Positions 1 to 14,340 of a stretch of 32,139 nucleotides of DNA are shown here, in pieces. Each line of letters opens with the position of its first letter. Positions within the stretch are counted from its first letter, which is position 1. A program made the translations under genes and the position numbers. Under the pieces are notes generated by a model. The model was not told where the DNA came from, did no database searches, and saw only the letters and a program-made list of their open reading frames with translations. Source of the DNA: an uncultured Clostridia bacterium (GTDB lineage: Bacteria > Bacillota > Clostridia > Oscillospirales > JAAYOS01); the NCBI GenBank assembly GCA_946566645.1, contig CAMNWZ010000006.1, positions 1 to 32,139 on the forward strand. The letters are read 5' to 3'.

Positions 1-322
1 CGGCTGGAGCGCCCACACCTACCGCTATATTTACGACAAGGACGGCAACGAGATAGAGCTGAAGGAGGAGGACGAGGACACCAGCTTCGGCGCGGTCGAG
101 CGCAGCGACAGCTACCGTGACCGCGGCGACGCCGGCGAGTTCGAGTCCGCCGGATACATGGTTCGCAACGTGGAGGAGGACGGCTTCGACAGCGACCTCG
201 ACGAGTATGACAACGAGGGCGACGAGGGCTCGGAGGACGACGACTACGACGATATGCTCGGCGACGACTTTGCCGAGGAGGAGAAGGAACCGTCGGACGA
301 TGAACTTTTCGATCTTGAATAA
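1..322 (+). CDS. rpoB: RNA polymerase beta subunit, C-terminal end (partial)
   Basis: Only the last 106 codons are present; the frame is open from base 2 to the TAA at 320-322. The visible tail reads GWSAHTYRYIYDKDGNEIEL and then becomes extremely acidic, with long runs of Asp and Glu, ending in DDELFDLE. Firmicute beta subunits commonly carry such an acidic, low-complexity extension after the conserved C-terminal clamp segment. Identity rests mainly on the position directly upstream of rpoC, in the order rpoB-rpoC that is nearly universal in bacteria; the conserved catalytic regions lie outside the window. The spacer to rpoC is only 21 nt, so the two genes are almost certainly co-transcribed. 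Confidence 0.9.
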   Translation, partial: GWSAHTYRYIYDKDGNEIELKEEDEDTSFGAVERSDSYRDRGDAGEFESAGYMVRNVEEDGFDSDLDEYDNEGDEGSEDDDYDDMLGDDFAEEEKEPSDDELFDLE

Positions 323-343
323 TCGGGAAAAGGAGAAGATCAG

Positions 344-3985
<3,642 letters not shown>

Positions 3986-3989
3986 AGTG

Positions 3990-4018
3990 TTGACTTTTCC
4001 GAAAAGCGGTGATAAAAT
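3990..4018 (+). promoter_or_regulatory. sigma-A promoter for the L7Ae-rpsL-rpsG-fusA cluster
   Basis: TTGACT (3990-3995) and TAAAAT (4013-4018) are separated by exactly 17 nt. The -35 box begins four bases after the rpoC stop. This would let the ribosomal/translation-factor genes be transcribed independently of rpoBC, in addition to read-through; no terminator is visible between rpoC and this promoter. Confidence 0.85.
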
Positions 4019-4047
4019 CTATCGTGTGCGCTTTCGGAGGTATTGAT

Positions 4048-4317
4048 ATGCCAGAAGAACTCAACACCAAGAACAAAGTCGTCGGTCTCAAGCAGTCGAG
4101 ACGGGCGCTCCGCGAGGGGGAGGCGACAAGGGTCTACCTCGCGCAGGACGCGTCCGGTCAGATACGCCGCGAGATAACAGCGCTCTGCCGCATGAAACAT
4201 GTCGTGTGCGAGAGCGTTCCGACGATGAAGCGGCTCGGCGAGCTGTGCGGCATAACCGTCGGTGCGGCGGTGGCTGCGCTCGTAGCCGACAAAACCACCG
4301 ATTCTAGCGGGATATAA
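4048..4317 (+). CDS. L7Ae/L30e-family K-turn-binding ribosomal-like protein
   Basis: This 89-aa protein belongs to the L7Ae/eL8 family, small RNA-binding proteins that recognise kink-turn motifs; the Bacillus members YbxF and YlxQ are the bacterial examples. Visible family features are the N-terminal [20 protein letters not shown] block, which carries the RNA-contacting residues, and the C-terminal [16 protein letters not shown] helix. The ATG at 4048 is preferred over an upstream in-frame ATG at 4009 because a GGAGG sits 7 nt before it and the upstream ATG would lie inside the promoter. The gene sits between rpoC and rpsL exactly as in many Firmicutes. Its precise role in bacterial ribosome or RNA metabolism is not settled. 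Confidence 0.92.
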   Translation: MPEELNTKNKVVGLKQSRRALREGEATRVYLAQDASGQIRREITALCRMKHVVCESVPTMKRLGELCGITVGAAVAALVADKTTDSSGI

Positions 4318-4364
4318 TTCGATTTCCCGTCAAGAATATAACTTTGGAGGAAAGGAGGAAAAAT

Positions 4365-4781
<417 letters not shown>

Positions 4782-4826
4782 GCCTTTGCGCGTCGCAGAC
4801 AAGTCATTTCACGCGGCTCGTGCTCG

Positions 4827-4840
4827 CGTTTATATAAACG
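4827..4840 (+). repeat. 14-bp perfect palindrome in the rpsL-rpsG spacer
   Basis: CGTTTATATAAACG is a perfect inverted repeat in the 132-nt gap between rpsL and rpsG. The rest of that gap shows no terminator and no convincing promoter. It could be a protein-binding site or chance; no U-tract follows, so it is not an intrinsic terminator. Confidence 0.3.
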
Positions 4841-4913
4841 TGGGTGCTTTGCGGGAAAGACTCTTTTTTCGAGTACCTATGATCTCATATTCTTTGTGAA
4901 GGAGGGAAGATAA

Positions 4914-5384
4914 GTGCCCAGAAGAGGATTTGTCCCGAAAAGGGACGTGCTTCCGGATCCTATGTACAACTCTAAGGTTGTTACGAAGCTTATCAACAGT
5001 GTTATGCTCGACGGCAAGAAGGGTACCGCCCAGAAGGTCGTCTACGGAGCATTTGACATCGTTCGCGAGAAGACCGGCAAGGACCCCGTCGAGGTGTTCG
5101 AGGCTGCTCTCGAGAACGTAATGCCGGTGCTTGAAGTCAAGGCTCGCCGCGTCGGCGGTCAGAACTATCAGGTCCCGGTGGAAGTTCGCCCGGAGCGTCG
5201 TCAGACGCTTGCGCTGCGCTGGATAACCCAGTTTGCGCGCAACCGCAGCGAGCGCACTATGAAGGAGAAACTTGCAGGCGAGCTGATGGACGCGGAGAAC
5301 AGCCTCGGCAACGCCTTCAAGCGTAAGGAAGAGATGCACCGCGCGGCGGAGGCGAACAAGGCGTTCGCTCACTACCGCTTGTAA
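4914..5384 (+). CDS. rpsG: 30S ribosomal protein S7
   Basis: This 156-aa protein matches the usual length of bacterial S7, the primary 16S rRNA-binding protein that nucleates assembly of the 30S head and contacts the E-site. The characteristic start [15 protein letters not shown], the internal [16 protein letters not shown] segment and the [21 protein letters not shown]-terminus are all present. Translation starts at GTG (4914), supported by AAGGAGGG eight bases upstream; no ATG is available in frame. It follows rpsL after a 132-nt spacer and is followed by fusA after 24 nt, the classic str operon order. Confidence 0.98.
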   Translation: MPRRGFVPKRDVLPDPMYNSKVVTKLINSVMLDGKKGTAQKVVYGAFDIVREKTGKDPVEVFEAALENVMPVLEVKARRVGGQNYQVPVEVRPERRQTLALRWITQFARNRSERTMKEKLAGELMDAENSLGNAFKRKEEMHRAAEANKAFAHYRL

Positions 5385-5408
5385 TCAGTTTAAGGAGTAG
5401 AAGCGTAG

Positions 5409-7490
<2,082 letters not shown>

Positions 7491-7507
7491 TTTTTGAAAA
7501 AAACCTA

Positions 7508-7536
7508 TTGCAAATGCAAGGGTTTTGCGGTACAAT
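7508..7536 (+). promoter_or_regulatory. sigma-A promoter for tuf
   Basis: TTGCAA (7508-7513) and TACAAT (7531-7536) are separated by exactly 17 nt in the 104-nt fusA-tuf spacer. It would give EF-Tu, which is needed in molar excess over EF-G, an extra transcript. The spacer also holds a TATAAGGAGGA ribosome-binding site just before tuf. Confidence 0.82.
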
Positions 7537-7594
7537 ATCCTTGCGCATTGCAGGGAAAAACTACTAACGTGTCTGTATAAGGAGGATTATACAA

Positions 7595-8800
7595 ATGGCG
7601 AAGGCAAAGTTTGAACGTACTAAGCCGCATGTTAACATCGGCACCATCGGTCACGTCGACCACGGCAAGACCACTCTGACCGCTGCTATCACCAAGTATC
7701 TGGCGTTCAGCGGCAAGGCTCAGTATGAGGCTTACGACATGATCGACAAGGCTCCGGAGGAGCGCGAGCGCGGCATAACCATCAACACCGCTCACGTCGA
7801 GTATGAGACCGACGCGCGTCACTATGCGCACGTCGACTGCCCGGGTCACGCCGACTATATCAAGAACATGATAACCGGCGCCGCTCAGATGGACGGCGGC
7901 ATCCTGGTCGTTTCGGCTGCCGACGGTCCTATGCCGCAGACCCGTGAGCACATCCTGCTCGCCCGTCAGGTCGGCGTTCCGGCGATCGTCGTGTTCATGA
8001 ACAAGTGCGACCAGGTCGACGACCCCGAGCTGCTCGAGCTGGTTGAGATGGAGATCCGCGAGCTGCTTTCGAGCTACGACTTCCCGGGCGACGACACCCC
8101 GATAATCAAGGGTTCGGCTCTTAACGCGCTCGTCAGCGAGTCGACCGACCCGAACGCTCCGGAGTATGCCTGCATCAAGGAGCTCATGGACGCTGTTGAC
8201 AGCTATATCCCGACCCCGCCGCGTGACGACACCCTCCCGTTCCTTATGCCGGTCGAGGACGTCTTCACCATCACCGGACGCGGCACCGTCGCTACCGGCC
8301 GTGTTGAGCGTGGTCAGGTCAAGATGAACGAGGAAGTCGAGATAGTCGGTCTGATGGACGAGAAGCGCAAGACCGTCGTCACCGGCATCGAGATGTTCCG
8401 AAAGCTGCTCGACTTCGCAGAGGCGGGCGACAACATCGGCATGCTGCTGCGCGGCATCGCGAAGAACGAGGTCGAGCGCGGACAGGTCATATCCAAGCCG
8501 GGTTCGATCCATCCGCACACCAAGTTTGTCGGTCAGGTCTACGTTCTGAAGCAGGACGAGGGCGGACGTCATAAGCCGTTCTTCTCGAACTATCGCCCGC
8601 AGTTCTACTTCCGCACCACCGATGTTACCGGCGTCATCACTCTGCCGGACGGCACCGAGATGTGCATGCCGGGCGACAACGTCGACATGAAGGTCGAGCT
8701 GATCACCCCGATCGCTATCGAGAAGGGACTCCGCTTCGCTATCCGCGAGGGCGGCCGCACCGTCGGCTCGGGCGTCGTCATCGACATCGAGGACAAGTAA
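7595..8800 (+). CDS. tuf: Elongation factor Tu
   Basis: This 401-aa GTPase delivers aminoacyl-tRNA to the ribosomal A site. Its G1 motif GHVDHGKT spans residues 19-26, switch I carries ERGITI, G3 is DCPGH at 81-85 and G4 is NKCD at 136-139. Domains II and III are complete, with [13 protein letters not shown] and the C-terminal [10 protein letters not shown] ending typical of the family. The ATG follows a strong AAGGAGGA site. The dedicated promoter upstream and a strong terminator 28 nt downstream suggest a substantial monocistronic transcript besides read-through from fusA. Codons are strongly biased to C-ending forms, as expected for one of the most expressed genes. Confidence 0.99.
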   Translation: MAKAKFERTKPHVNIGTIGHVDHGKTTLTAAITKYLAFSGKAQYEAYDMIDKAPEERERGITINTAHVEYETDARHYAHVDCPGHADYIKNMITGAAQMDGGILVVSAADGPMPQTREHILLARQVGVPAIVVFMNKCDQVDDPELLELVEMEIRELLSSYDFPGDDTPIIKGSALNALVSESTDPNAPEYACIKELMDAVDSYIPTPPRDDTLPFLMPVEDVFTITGRGTVATGRVERGQVKMNEEVEIVGLMDEKRKTVVTGIEMFRKLLDFAEAGDNIGMLLRGIAKNEVERGQVISKPGSIHPHTKFVGQVYVLKQDEGGRHKPFFSNYRPQFYFRTTDVTGVITLPDGTEMCMPGDNVDMKVELITPIAIEKGLRFAIREGGRTVGSGVVIDIEDK

Positions 8801-8828
8801 TTTCCCTCGAACTTGAGCAAAGCAACCG

Positions 8829-8857
8829 AAAAGACAGGGCTTTATGCCCTGTCTTTT
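8829..8857 (+). terminator. intrinsic terminator after tuf
   Basis: A perfect 12-bp stem (AAAAGACAGGGC, 8829-8840) pairs with 8846-8857 around a TTTAT loop, and the descending arm ends in a run of T. It closes the ribosomal/translation-factor block. Confidence 0.95.
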
Positions 8858-8869
8858 TGTATATTCCGC

Positions 8870-8898
8870 TTGACATTCCCGAACAAGTGTACTAAAAT
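8870..8898 (+). promoter_or_regulatory. consensus sigma-A promoter for the MFS gene
   Basis: TTGACA (8870-8875) and TAAAAT (8893-8898) are separated by 17 nt, with the -35 box beginning 13 nt after the tuf terminator. It is near consensus, so the transporter is probably well expressed unless repressed. Confidence 0.88.
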
Positions 8899-8937
8899 GT
8901 AGATAAATCAGGGGCATAATCGAGGAGGGAACGGAAT

Positions 8938-10179
8938 ATGGCAGAGACAAATAGCGCCGCTGTTCAAGGGGAAGGCGGCATAACCGCTAAAGCGAAGCGG
9001 ATACTTACGATGCAGCTCGCGGGTGCGAATTTCAGCTACTACATCGCAAACGCGGCGGCGGTTGGATACCTTGCGGTATATCTGGGCTCGCGGGGATACT
9101 CGTCGTCGCAGATAGGTACGATCGCGGCGGTGAACTCGGCGCTAGGCATCTTCGCGGCGCCGCTGTGGGGGATGCTTGCCGATCGCTGGCGCTCGGTGGT
9201 TAAGGTCATTTTGCTCTGCGCGATTGCGGGCGCGGCGCTCTATGGTTCGGTGCCGCTGCTCGAGAGCATCCATGTCGGAGCGTTCCCGATAGTGCTGGCG
9301 ATAATCCCGATGGCGTTCTTCTTCCGGATGCCGGTCATGTCGCTTATGCAGAGCGTGTTTTTGGACAAGTCGGAGCGCACCGGCATAAACTTCGGCGTTC
9401 TGCGGGCGGCGGGGTCGCTGTCCTTCGCGCTCGCCTCGATAGCGCTCGGGTTCATCATCCCGCACACCGGCGCGTGGATAACCTTCTACATCGCGGTGGT
9501 GTTTGCTATCCCGACGATAATTCTCATCCTCCGCGCGACAAAGGGGGAGAAGACCGAGAAGAAGCCGGCGATACCGCTGCGCGAGATGCACTTCGGCGAG
9601 CTGTTCGGAAACTGGCGGCTGATGACCTTCTTCCTGCTGTCGATATTCGCGTGCATTGCGCTGAACTGCAACTCGACCTTCTGGCCGAAGCTGCTCGAGA
9701 GCATAGGCGAGGACGGCGCGAAGGTGGGTCTGGTCAACGGCACGAAGGCGTTCGTCGAGGTGCCGTTCATGGTGCTGATACCCTTCCTGCGCAAGCGTTT
9801 CAAGCTCGAAACCATAATCATGGCGGCGTTCGCGCTGTTCGCGCTCGAGTCGGTCGTGTATGTGTTAGCGACGTCCTTCTGGCAGATAATTGCGGCGGCA
9901 ATAGTCTGCGACGGCGCGGGCGCGGGACTGTACTACGCCGCGAGCGCGACCTTCGTATTCTCGCTCGCGCCCGAGCGCCTCAGTTCCACCGCGCAGGCTA
10001 TGCTGAGCGCGGTCGGGTCGGTGACCGGCGTCGTGGGCAGCCTGGTAGGCGGATTCCTCATCGACGCGTTCGGAGTGCAGAGTTTCTACATCTTCGGCGC
10101 GGCGGTCGCGGCGGTCGCCACCGTACTGTTCGTTTTGATGTCGCGCGGCACGAAAAATCGAGCTTCCGCGAACGCTTGA
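8938..10179 (+). CDS. MFS transporter (MFS_1-like / HcaT-NupG-like)
   Basis: This 413-aa polytopic protein alternates long hydrophobic stretches with short polar loops over its whole length, consistent with 12 membrane helices. The MFS motif A appears after helix 2 as GMLADRWRSVVKV, and the N-terminal SYYIANAAAVGYLAVYLGSR helix resembles the MFS_1-like group that includes phenylpropionate (HcaT) and nucleoside (NupG) permeases. The substrate cannot be read from the sequence. The ATG is supported by GAGGAGGG and an almost perfect promoter. The next gene begins 54 nt later but has its own promoter, so any link to polysaccharide acylation is only positional. The membrane family call is firm; the subfamily is tentative. 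Confidence 0.85.
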   Translation: MAETNSAAVQGEGGITAKAKRILTMQLAGANFSYYIANAAAVGYLAVYLGSRGYSSSQIGTIAAVNSALGIFAAPLWGMLADRWRSVVKVILLCAIAGAALYGSVPLLESIHVGAFPIVLAIIPMAFFFRMPVMSLMQSVFLDKSERTGINFGVLRAAGSLSFALASIALGFIIPHTGAWITFYIAVVFAIPTIILILRATKGEKTEKKPAIPLREMHFGELFGNWRLMTFFLLSIFACIALNCNSTFWPKLLESIGEDGAKVGLVNGTKAFVEVPFMVLIPFLRKRFKLETIIMAAFALFALESVVYVLATSFWQIIAAAIVCDGAGAGLYYAASATFVFSLAPERLSSTAQAMLSAVGSVTGVVGSLVGGFLIDAFGVQSFYIFGAAVAAVATVLFVLMSRGTKNRASANA

Positions 10180-10204
10180 CCTCGCCGCCCGAGCGTGATA
10201 AAAT
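10176..10204 (+). promoter_or_regulatory. sigma-A promoter for the MBOAT-DHHW pair
   Basis: TTGACC (10176-10181) overlaps the TGA stop of the MFS gene and is followed after exactly 17 nt by TAAAAT (10199-10204). An ACGGAGGG ribosome-binding site precedes the ATG at 10234. Confidence 0.8.
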
Positions 10205-10233
10205 AGCGATAGCTTCGGTTTCACGGAGGGCGT

Positions 10234-11631
10234 ATGGTTTTCAGCGGAATACCGTTTCTATACTACTTTCTGCCCGCGGTAATGCTCGTCTACTGGCTGG
10301 TGCCGCGCGGATGGAAAAACACGGTTTGCCTTGCGGCAAGCCTGTTTTTCTATGCCTGGGGAGAGCTTAGCTACCTGCCGCTGATGCTCGGCTCTATCGC
10401 GTTAAACTACATCTTCGGACGGCTCGTCTCGCGCGGAGAGCACAAAACGGCGTGGCTTGTCGTCTCGATAGTCTTCAATCTTGCGCTGCTCGGAGTGTTC
10501 AAATACGCGGGATTTGCGGTTCGCTCGCTCGGGCTTCTGCTCCGCGCCGACCTGCCTGTGCCGAACATCGCGCTGCCGCTCGGCATATCCTTCTTCACCT
10601 TCCAGGCGATGAGCTACGTCATCGACGTCTACCGCGGCGACGCGCCGGCGCAGAAAAACATCCTCAAAGTGGCGCTCTACATCTCGGCGTTCCCGCAGCT
10701 GGTCGCCGGACCTATCGTGCGCTACACGACGGTTATGGAGCAGATCGAGCGCCGCGAGATAACAATAAAAAAGGTCGGGCAGGGGATGCTGCGGTTCTCG
10801 GTCGGACTCGCGAAGAAGGTGCTGATCGCAAACTCGCTCGCGGTGATGGCGGACGCGGCGTTCGACGGTGCGGCGACTCCCGCCCTGACCGCGTGGCTCG
10901 GCATATTCGCCTACACGCTTCAGATATACTTCGACTTCAGCGGATACTCGGACATGGCAATAGGGCTCGGAAAGATGCTCGGGTTCGACTTCCTCGAAAA
11001 CTTCGACTATCCGTATGTGTCGAAGTCGATAACCGAGTTCTGGCGGCGGTGGCACATCTCGCTCGGCTCGTTCTTCCGCGACTATGTCTACATCCCGCTC
11101 GGCGGAAGCCGCCGTGGACTGCCTGTTCAGATACGCAACATCCTAATCGTCTGGGCGCTGACCGGACTGTGGCACGGCGCGGGATGGACATTCCTCCTCT
11201 GGGGAGTGTACTACGGCGTGCTGCTGACCGTCGAAAAGTGCGTCGGCGGCGAGCGGCTCGAGCGGATACCGTCTGCGCTGCGGCACATTCTGACCCTGCT
11301 TCTGGTGATGATAGGCTGGGTGTTCTTCCGCGCGGACGGCTTTGCGGGGGTTACGAGCTATTTCGCGGCGATGCTGGGCGCGAACGGATTTGCGAACTCG
11401 ATGGCGATCGTCTATCTGCACGACTATCTGCCGGCGCTCATCGTCGCGGCGATAGGCGCAACTCCGCTTGTGCGAACGGTCGCGCGCAGGATAGTCGGCT
11501 GTCGGCGGCTCGGCGAGGACACGAACCTCGGATGGCTGCTGCGCGGCGCGGTCTGCTGGACAAGCCTCGCGGTCTGCACGATAATGCTCGTCAACTCTAC
11601 CTACAATCCGTTCATCTACTTCCGATTCTAG
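10234..11631 (+). CDS. MBOAT O-acyltransferase (AlgI/DltB-like)
   Basis: This 465-aa multispanning protein belongs to the membrane-bound O-acyltransferase family and has the length and start (VFSGIPFLYYFLPAVMLVYW) of the AlgI branch. Conserved blocks are the PLGISFFTFQAMSYVIDVYR segment, FWRRWHISLGSFFRDYVYIP with His274, and LWHGAGW with the invariant catalytic His314. These enzymes pass an acyl group, usually acetyl, across the membrane to a polysaccharide or teichoic acid. The downstream gene, nine bases later, encodes the DHHW/AlgX-like extracellular partner usually found with it, which supports envelope polysaccharide O-acylation. The acceptor polymer is not encoded nearby and remains unknown. 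Confidence 0.95.
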   Translation: MVFSGIPFLYYFLPAVMLVYWLVPRGWKNTVCLAASLFFYAWGELSYLPLMLGSIALNYIFGRLVSRGEHKTAWLVVSIVFNLALLGVFKYAGFAVRSLGLLLRADLPVPNIALPLGISFFTFQAMSYVIDVYRGDAPAQKNILKVALYISAFPQLVAGPIVRYTTVMEQIERREITIKKVGQGMLRFSVGLAKKVLIANSLAVMADAAFDGAATPALTAWLGIFAYTLQIYFDFSGYSDMAIGLGKMLGFDFLENFDYPYVSKSITEFWRRWHISLGSFFRDYVYIPLGGSRRGLPVQIRNILIVWALTGLWHGAGWTFLLWGVYYGVLLTVEKCVGGERLERIPSALRHILTLLLVMIGWVFFRADGFAGVTSYFAAMLGANGFANSMAIVYLHDYLPALIVAAIGATPLVRTVARRIVGCRRLGEDTNLGWLLRGAVCWTSLAVCTIMLVNSTYNPFIYFRF

Positions 11632-11640
11632 GAGCGAAAT

Positions 11641-12831
11641 ATGGACACAAAACGCAGTGGAAAATCGACAAAAGCGCCGCTTCTGGCGATAATACCCTTC
11701 TTTTTCGCGCTGATATCCTTTGCGGCGTGGAGCTTTGTCGATGCCGACAACGAATACTCGGAGGCGGAGGCGCGTTATCTGGCGCAGCGACCGAACATAA
11801 ACTTTGAGCACCTCGACTGGACGATAAGCGGGCTTGAGGACTACGCGGTCGACCAGTTCCCCGCGCGCTCGCAGTTTTTAAAGGCGTATTCGCGGCTGGA
11901 ACTGTTGCAGCACAAGACATTCACCCGCGATGTGTTTGTCGAGGGCGACTGGATATTCAGCCGAACGTACGCCATGACGGGGAAGGGCTTGGAGGCGTTC
12001 GAGAACGATCGCCGCGAGTTCGTGACGGCGACCGAAAGCGTTGCGGCGCGCGGGATACCCACGGTTTTCGCGATGCTTCCGGTCAAGAACTACCTCGTCG
12101 AGATCGAGCCGTCGCTGCATGTCGACGACGCGAGCGAGGCGAATCGACAGAAGTACCTAGCGGCGTTCGACGGCTCGTCGGTGCTTGTCAGCGACATAGC
12201 GGGCGCGATGGCGGAGCAGGACGAGGCGACCCGCATGAGCCAGTGGTACGCGACCGACTTCCACTGGAACGGCGACGGCGCCTACGCCGCGGCTGAGCAG
12301 CTGCTTTCGGACATGGCGGACGCGGGGATAATGCCGTCGGTCGAACTCTCCGACCTCGTCGAGCGCAGCGAATGGGACGCGGAGTATCACGGCGACCTCT
12401 CGCGGCGGTTCAGCTATCTGATACCCGAGACGCAGCCGGTGGTCGTCTACGCGCCGAAGGACGTGTCCGGTATGCGATACTACAAGTCGTTAGACTCGAG
12501 CGAGCCGGTCGAGCGGAGCGAGATAGTCGCGGCGGGGGAGGGCGAGCCGGTCGTCGACTATGGCAGCGCCTACACCAAAAACTTTGCCTACTACCGCGTG
12601 GAGAACGCTAACGCGGCGGTGGACATGCGGGTGGTCGTGTTCAAAGACTCGCTCGAAAACGCGATGACCGATATTTTGAGCGCGGTTTTCAGCGAGCTTG
12701 TGGTGGTCGACGCGCGGTTCGAGCAGCCGGCGGACATCGACGAAACACTCGCGGACGCCGACGCGGCGGTGTTCATCTTCCACCAGAACAACAACGCGCC
12801 GGACACCTCGAAATTCGTGCTCGGAAGGTGA
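11641..12831 (+). CDS. DHHW-family (AlgX/AlgJ-like) extracytoplasmic acyltransferase partner
   Basis: This 396-aa protein has one N-terminal transmembrane segment (about residues 13-34) and an extracytoplasmic domain related to the AlgX/AlgJ SGNH-like family, called DHHW in Firmicutes. The hallmark appears as DFHW at 206-209, with Phe in place of the first His of the family name, so Asp206 and His208 of the catalytic D-x-H pair are kept. A later KDS element puts a candidate nucleophile at Ser337, where SGNH-like members have GDS. The N-terminal segment YAVDQFPARSQFLKAYSRLE is typical of the family. Its SD overlaps the TAG stop of the MBOAT gene, so the two proteins are made from one message and probably act together in polysaccharide O-acetylation. 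Confidence 0.9.
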   Translation: MDTKRSGKSTKAPLLAIIPFFFALISFAAWSFVDADNEYSEAEARYLAQRPNINFEHLDWTISGLEDYAVDQFPARSQFLKAYSRLELLQHKTFTRDVFVEGDWIFSRTYAMTGKGLEAFENDRREFVTATESVAARGIPTVFAMLPVKNYLVEIEPSLHVDDASEANRQKYLAAFDGSSVLVSDIAGAMAEQDEATRMSQWYATDFHWNGDGAYAAAEQLLSDMADAGIMPSVELSDLVERSEWDAEYHGDLSRRFSYLIPETQPVVVYAPKDVSGMRYYKSLDSSEPVERSEIVAAGEGEPVVDYGSAYTKNFAYYRVENANAAVDMRVVVFKDSLENAMTDILSAVFSELVVVDARFEQPADIDETLADADAAVFIFHQNNNAPDTSKFVLGR

Positions 12832-12837
12832 CAAAAA

Positions 12838-12860
12838 ATCGGACGGATTATCCGTCCGAT
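12838..12860. terminator. bidirectional terminator between convergent operons
   Basis: A perfect 10-bp stem (ATCGGACGGA, 12838-12847, with 12851-12860) encloses a three-base TTA loop. The plus strand continues to TCGTTTTT, and the minus strand to TTTTTTGT, so it can end the DHHW transcript and the VanZ transcript. The loop is the TAA stop codon of vanZ read on the minus strand. Confidence 0.9.
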
Positions 12861-13441
12861 TCGTTTTTCAGCAGGTTTTTCTTCGGGAAAAGTTTCCGAA
12901 ACAGCAGATACAGCGCCGCGCCGACGACCACGCCTATTCCGTTGAGGATCAGGTCGTCGGTGTCGAAGCTGCGCCCGACTATCGGCTGGAAAAGCTCGGT
13001 CACAAGCGAGATGTTGAACCCTAACGCGATCGCCTTCAGATAGGTCGCGCGGGGCAGCACCCACATCGCGAGAAAGCCCATCGGCAGGTACATAACGACG
13101 TTGCCGAGCAGCATCGACCACACCCAGCCGTCGCTTGTGTATTCGCCGCTTATGTACTTAAAAATCGTCGGTATCAGGTTGAATTCGCCGGAAAACAGCG
13201 GCGCAAGTTCTCCGCCCGACTGTCCATGCCGCAGGAAGTAGAACAGGTACGACCAGGTGTTTGCGGGCGTGCAGACAAGCCCGAACAGCCCCGCGAGGTA
13301 ACACGCGAACAGTCCGAGCGACAGCTCGCGCGACAGCGTTCCGCGCCGACGACCGCGCTTCTTCAACCACAAATGGCGAAACAGCTCGAAAAGTGCGGTA
13401 ACCATCAGCGCAAACGGCAAAACTTCAAGAAAATATCGCAT
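12848..13441 (-). CDS. VanZ-family membrane protein
   Basis: This 197-aa protein has about four or five hydrophobic segments and the VanZ signature: NLIPTIFKY, then GNVVMYLPMGFLAMWVLP, a central Glu in the TELFQ helix, and the SFDTDDLILNGIGVVVGAALY block. VanZ proteins reduce binding of lipoglycopeptides such as teicoplanin to the cell, but most genomic homologues have no proven role. The ATG overlaps the TAA of the radical-SAM gene by one base (TAATG), and GGAGGG lies upstream, so it is translationally coupled as the last gene of a long minus-strand operon. The last codons form one arm of the terminator hairpin. Confidence 0.93.
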   Translation of the reverse strand: MRYFLEVLPFALMVTALFELFRHLWLKKRGRRRGTLSRELSLGLFACYLAGLFGLVCTPANTWSYLFYFLRHGQSGGELAPLFSGEFNLIPTIFKYISGEYTSDGWVWSMLLGNVVMYLPMGFLAMWVLPRATYLKAIALGFNISLVTELFQPIVGRSFDTDDLILNGIGVVVGAALYLLFRKLFPKKNLLKNESDG

Positions 13442-14340
13442 TAAAGTCCCTCCAAATCGAACGGCGGGGTGTACGCTTCGTCGGCGCTCTCACCGCCCTG
13501 CTCGTATCCCTCAAATCCGAGCGCCTCCACCGCGTCGGCGACCAGCGCGTACTCGTCGGGTGTCACGCGGCGGGCAAGCTCAGGCGGAAACCCTTGCGGT
13601 GCAACAGATGGCGGGGTGTACTGGCTCATCAGTCCGACCAGAATTTCGTCGGGCGGGACGAGGTCGCAGAGCGCCTCGAACACGGCGATGCTGTCGTCCG
13701 CGTGTCCCGGAAGCACGAGGTGCCGCACGAGCACGCCGCGCTGCAGGATGTCGTCGTCATCGAACGCGCATGCCCCGACTTGGCGGTGCATCTCGACTAT
13801 CGCAGCCGACGCGCGCTCGAAGTAGTCGCCTGCGTCCGAATACCTTGCGGCGAGCGCGTTTGAGCGATATTTCAGGTCGGGGAGGTAGACCTGCACAAGC
13901 CCGTCGAGAGTGCGCAGCGTGTCGAGCGACTCGTAGCCGCCGCTGTTCCACACCACCGGAATCCGCGGCTTTGCACGCTCAAGGGCGGCGGCAACCCACG
14001 GCGCGTAATGTCCCGCCGTGACGAGGTTCAGGTTGTGCACGCCGGTCGACTCGAGGCGGCGGAACACGTCGGCAAGCTCGTCGACGGTCAGCTCCTTGCC
14101 GAAGTTTCCCGCCGAGATCTCGCGGTTTTGGCAGAATACGCAGCCGAGCGCGCAGCCGGAGAAGAACACCGCACCAGAGCCGCGTGTGCCGCTTATGCAC
14201 GGCTCCTCCCAGTAGTGAGCGGCGGCGCGGGCGACCTTCACCTTTGACCCGCCTCCGCAGCGACCGAGCGAAACCGTGCGATCGGCTCCGCAGCGGCGCG
14301 GACAGAGCGTGCAGGCGGTCGGTATGATAAGCTCGCTCAT
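13441..14340 (-). CDS. Radical SAM protein, PflA/PflX-like
   Basis: This 299-aa enzyme has the radical SAM cluster motif FSGCALGCVFCQN with Cys63, Cys67 and Cys70, as in pyruvate formate-lyase activase-like proteins (PflX/YgkA type). An N-terminal cysteine set (Cys10, Cys13, Cys17, Cys28) could bind a second metal site, as in that subfamily. The start at MSELIIPT is chosen because its ATG overlaps the TGA of the response regulator (ATGA), and longer in-frame extensions run into that gene. No SD is evident, which fits translational coupling. A glycyl-radical enzyme partner is not encoded nearby, so the substrate is unknown. Its place between a response regulator and vanZ hints at a role in the same envelope response, but this is inference. 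Confidence 0.9.
   Translation of the reverse strand: MSELIIPTACTLCPRRCGADRTVSLGRCGGGSKVKVARAAAHYWEEPCISGTRGSGAVFFSGCALGCVFCQNREISAGNFGKELTVDELADVFRRLESTGVHNLNLVTAGHYAPWVAAALERAKPRIPVVWNSGGYESLDTLRTLDGLVQVYLPDLKYRSNALAARYSDAGDYFERASAAIVEMHRQVGACAFDDDDILQRGVLVRHLVLPGHADDSIAVFEALCDLVPPDEILVGLMSQYTPPSVAPQGFPPELARRVTPDEYALVADAVEALGFEGYEQGGESADEAYTPPFDLEGL

Noticed and set aside
4782-4913. A terminator or second promoter between rpsL and rpsG
   Set aside because: Only a short palindrome without a U-tract and no -35/-10 pair with good spacing were found.
7505-8950. A 481-codon minus-strand open frame opposite tuf
   Set aside because: It covers tuf, its terminator and the next promoter; composition is a shadow of tuf.
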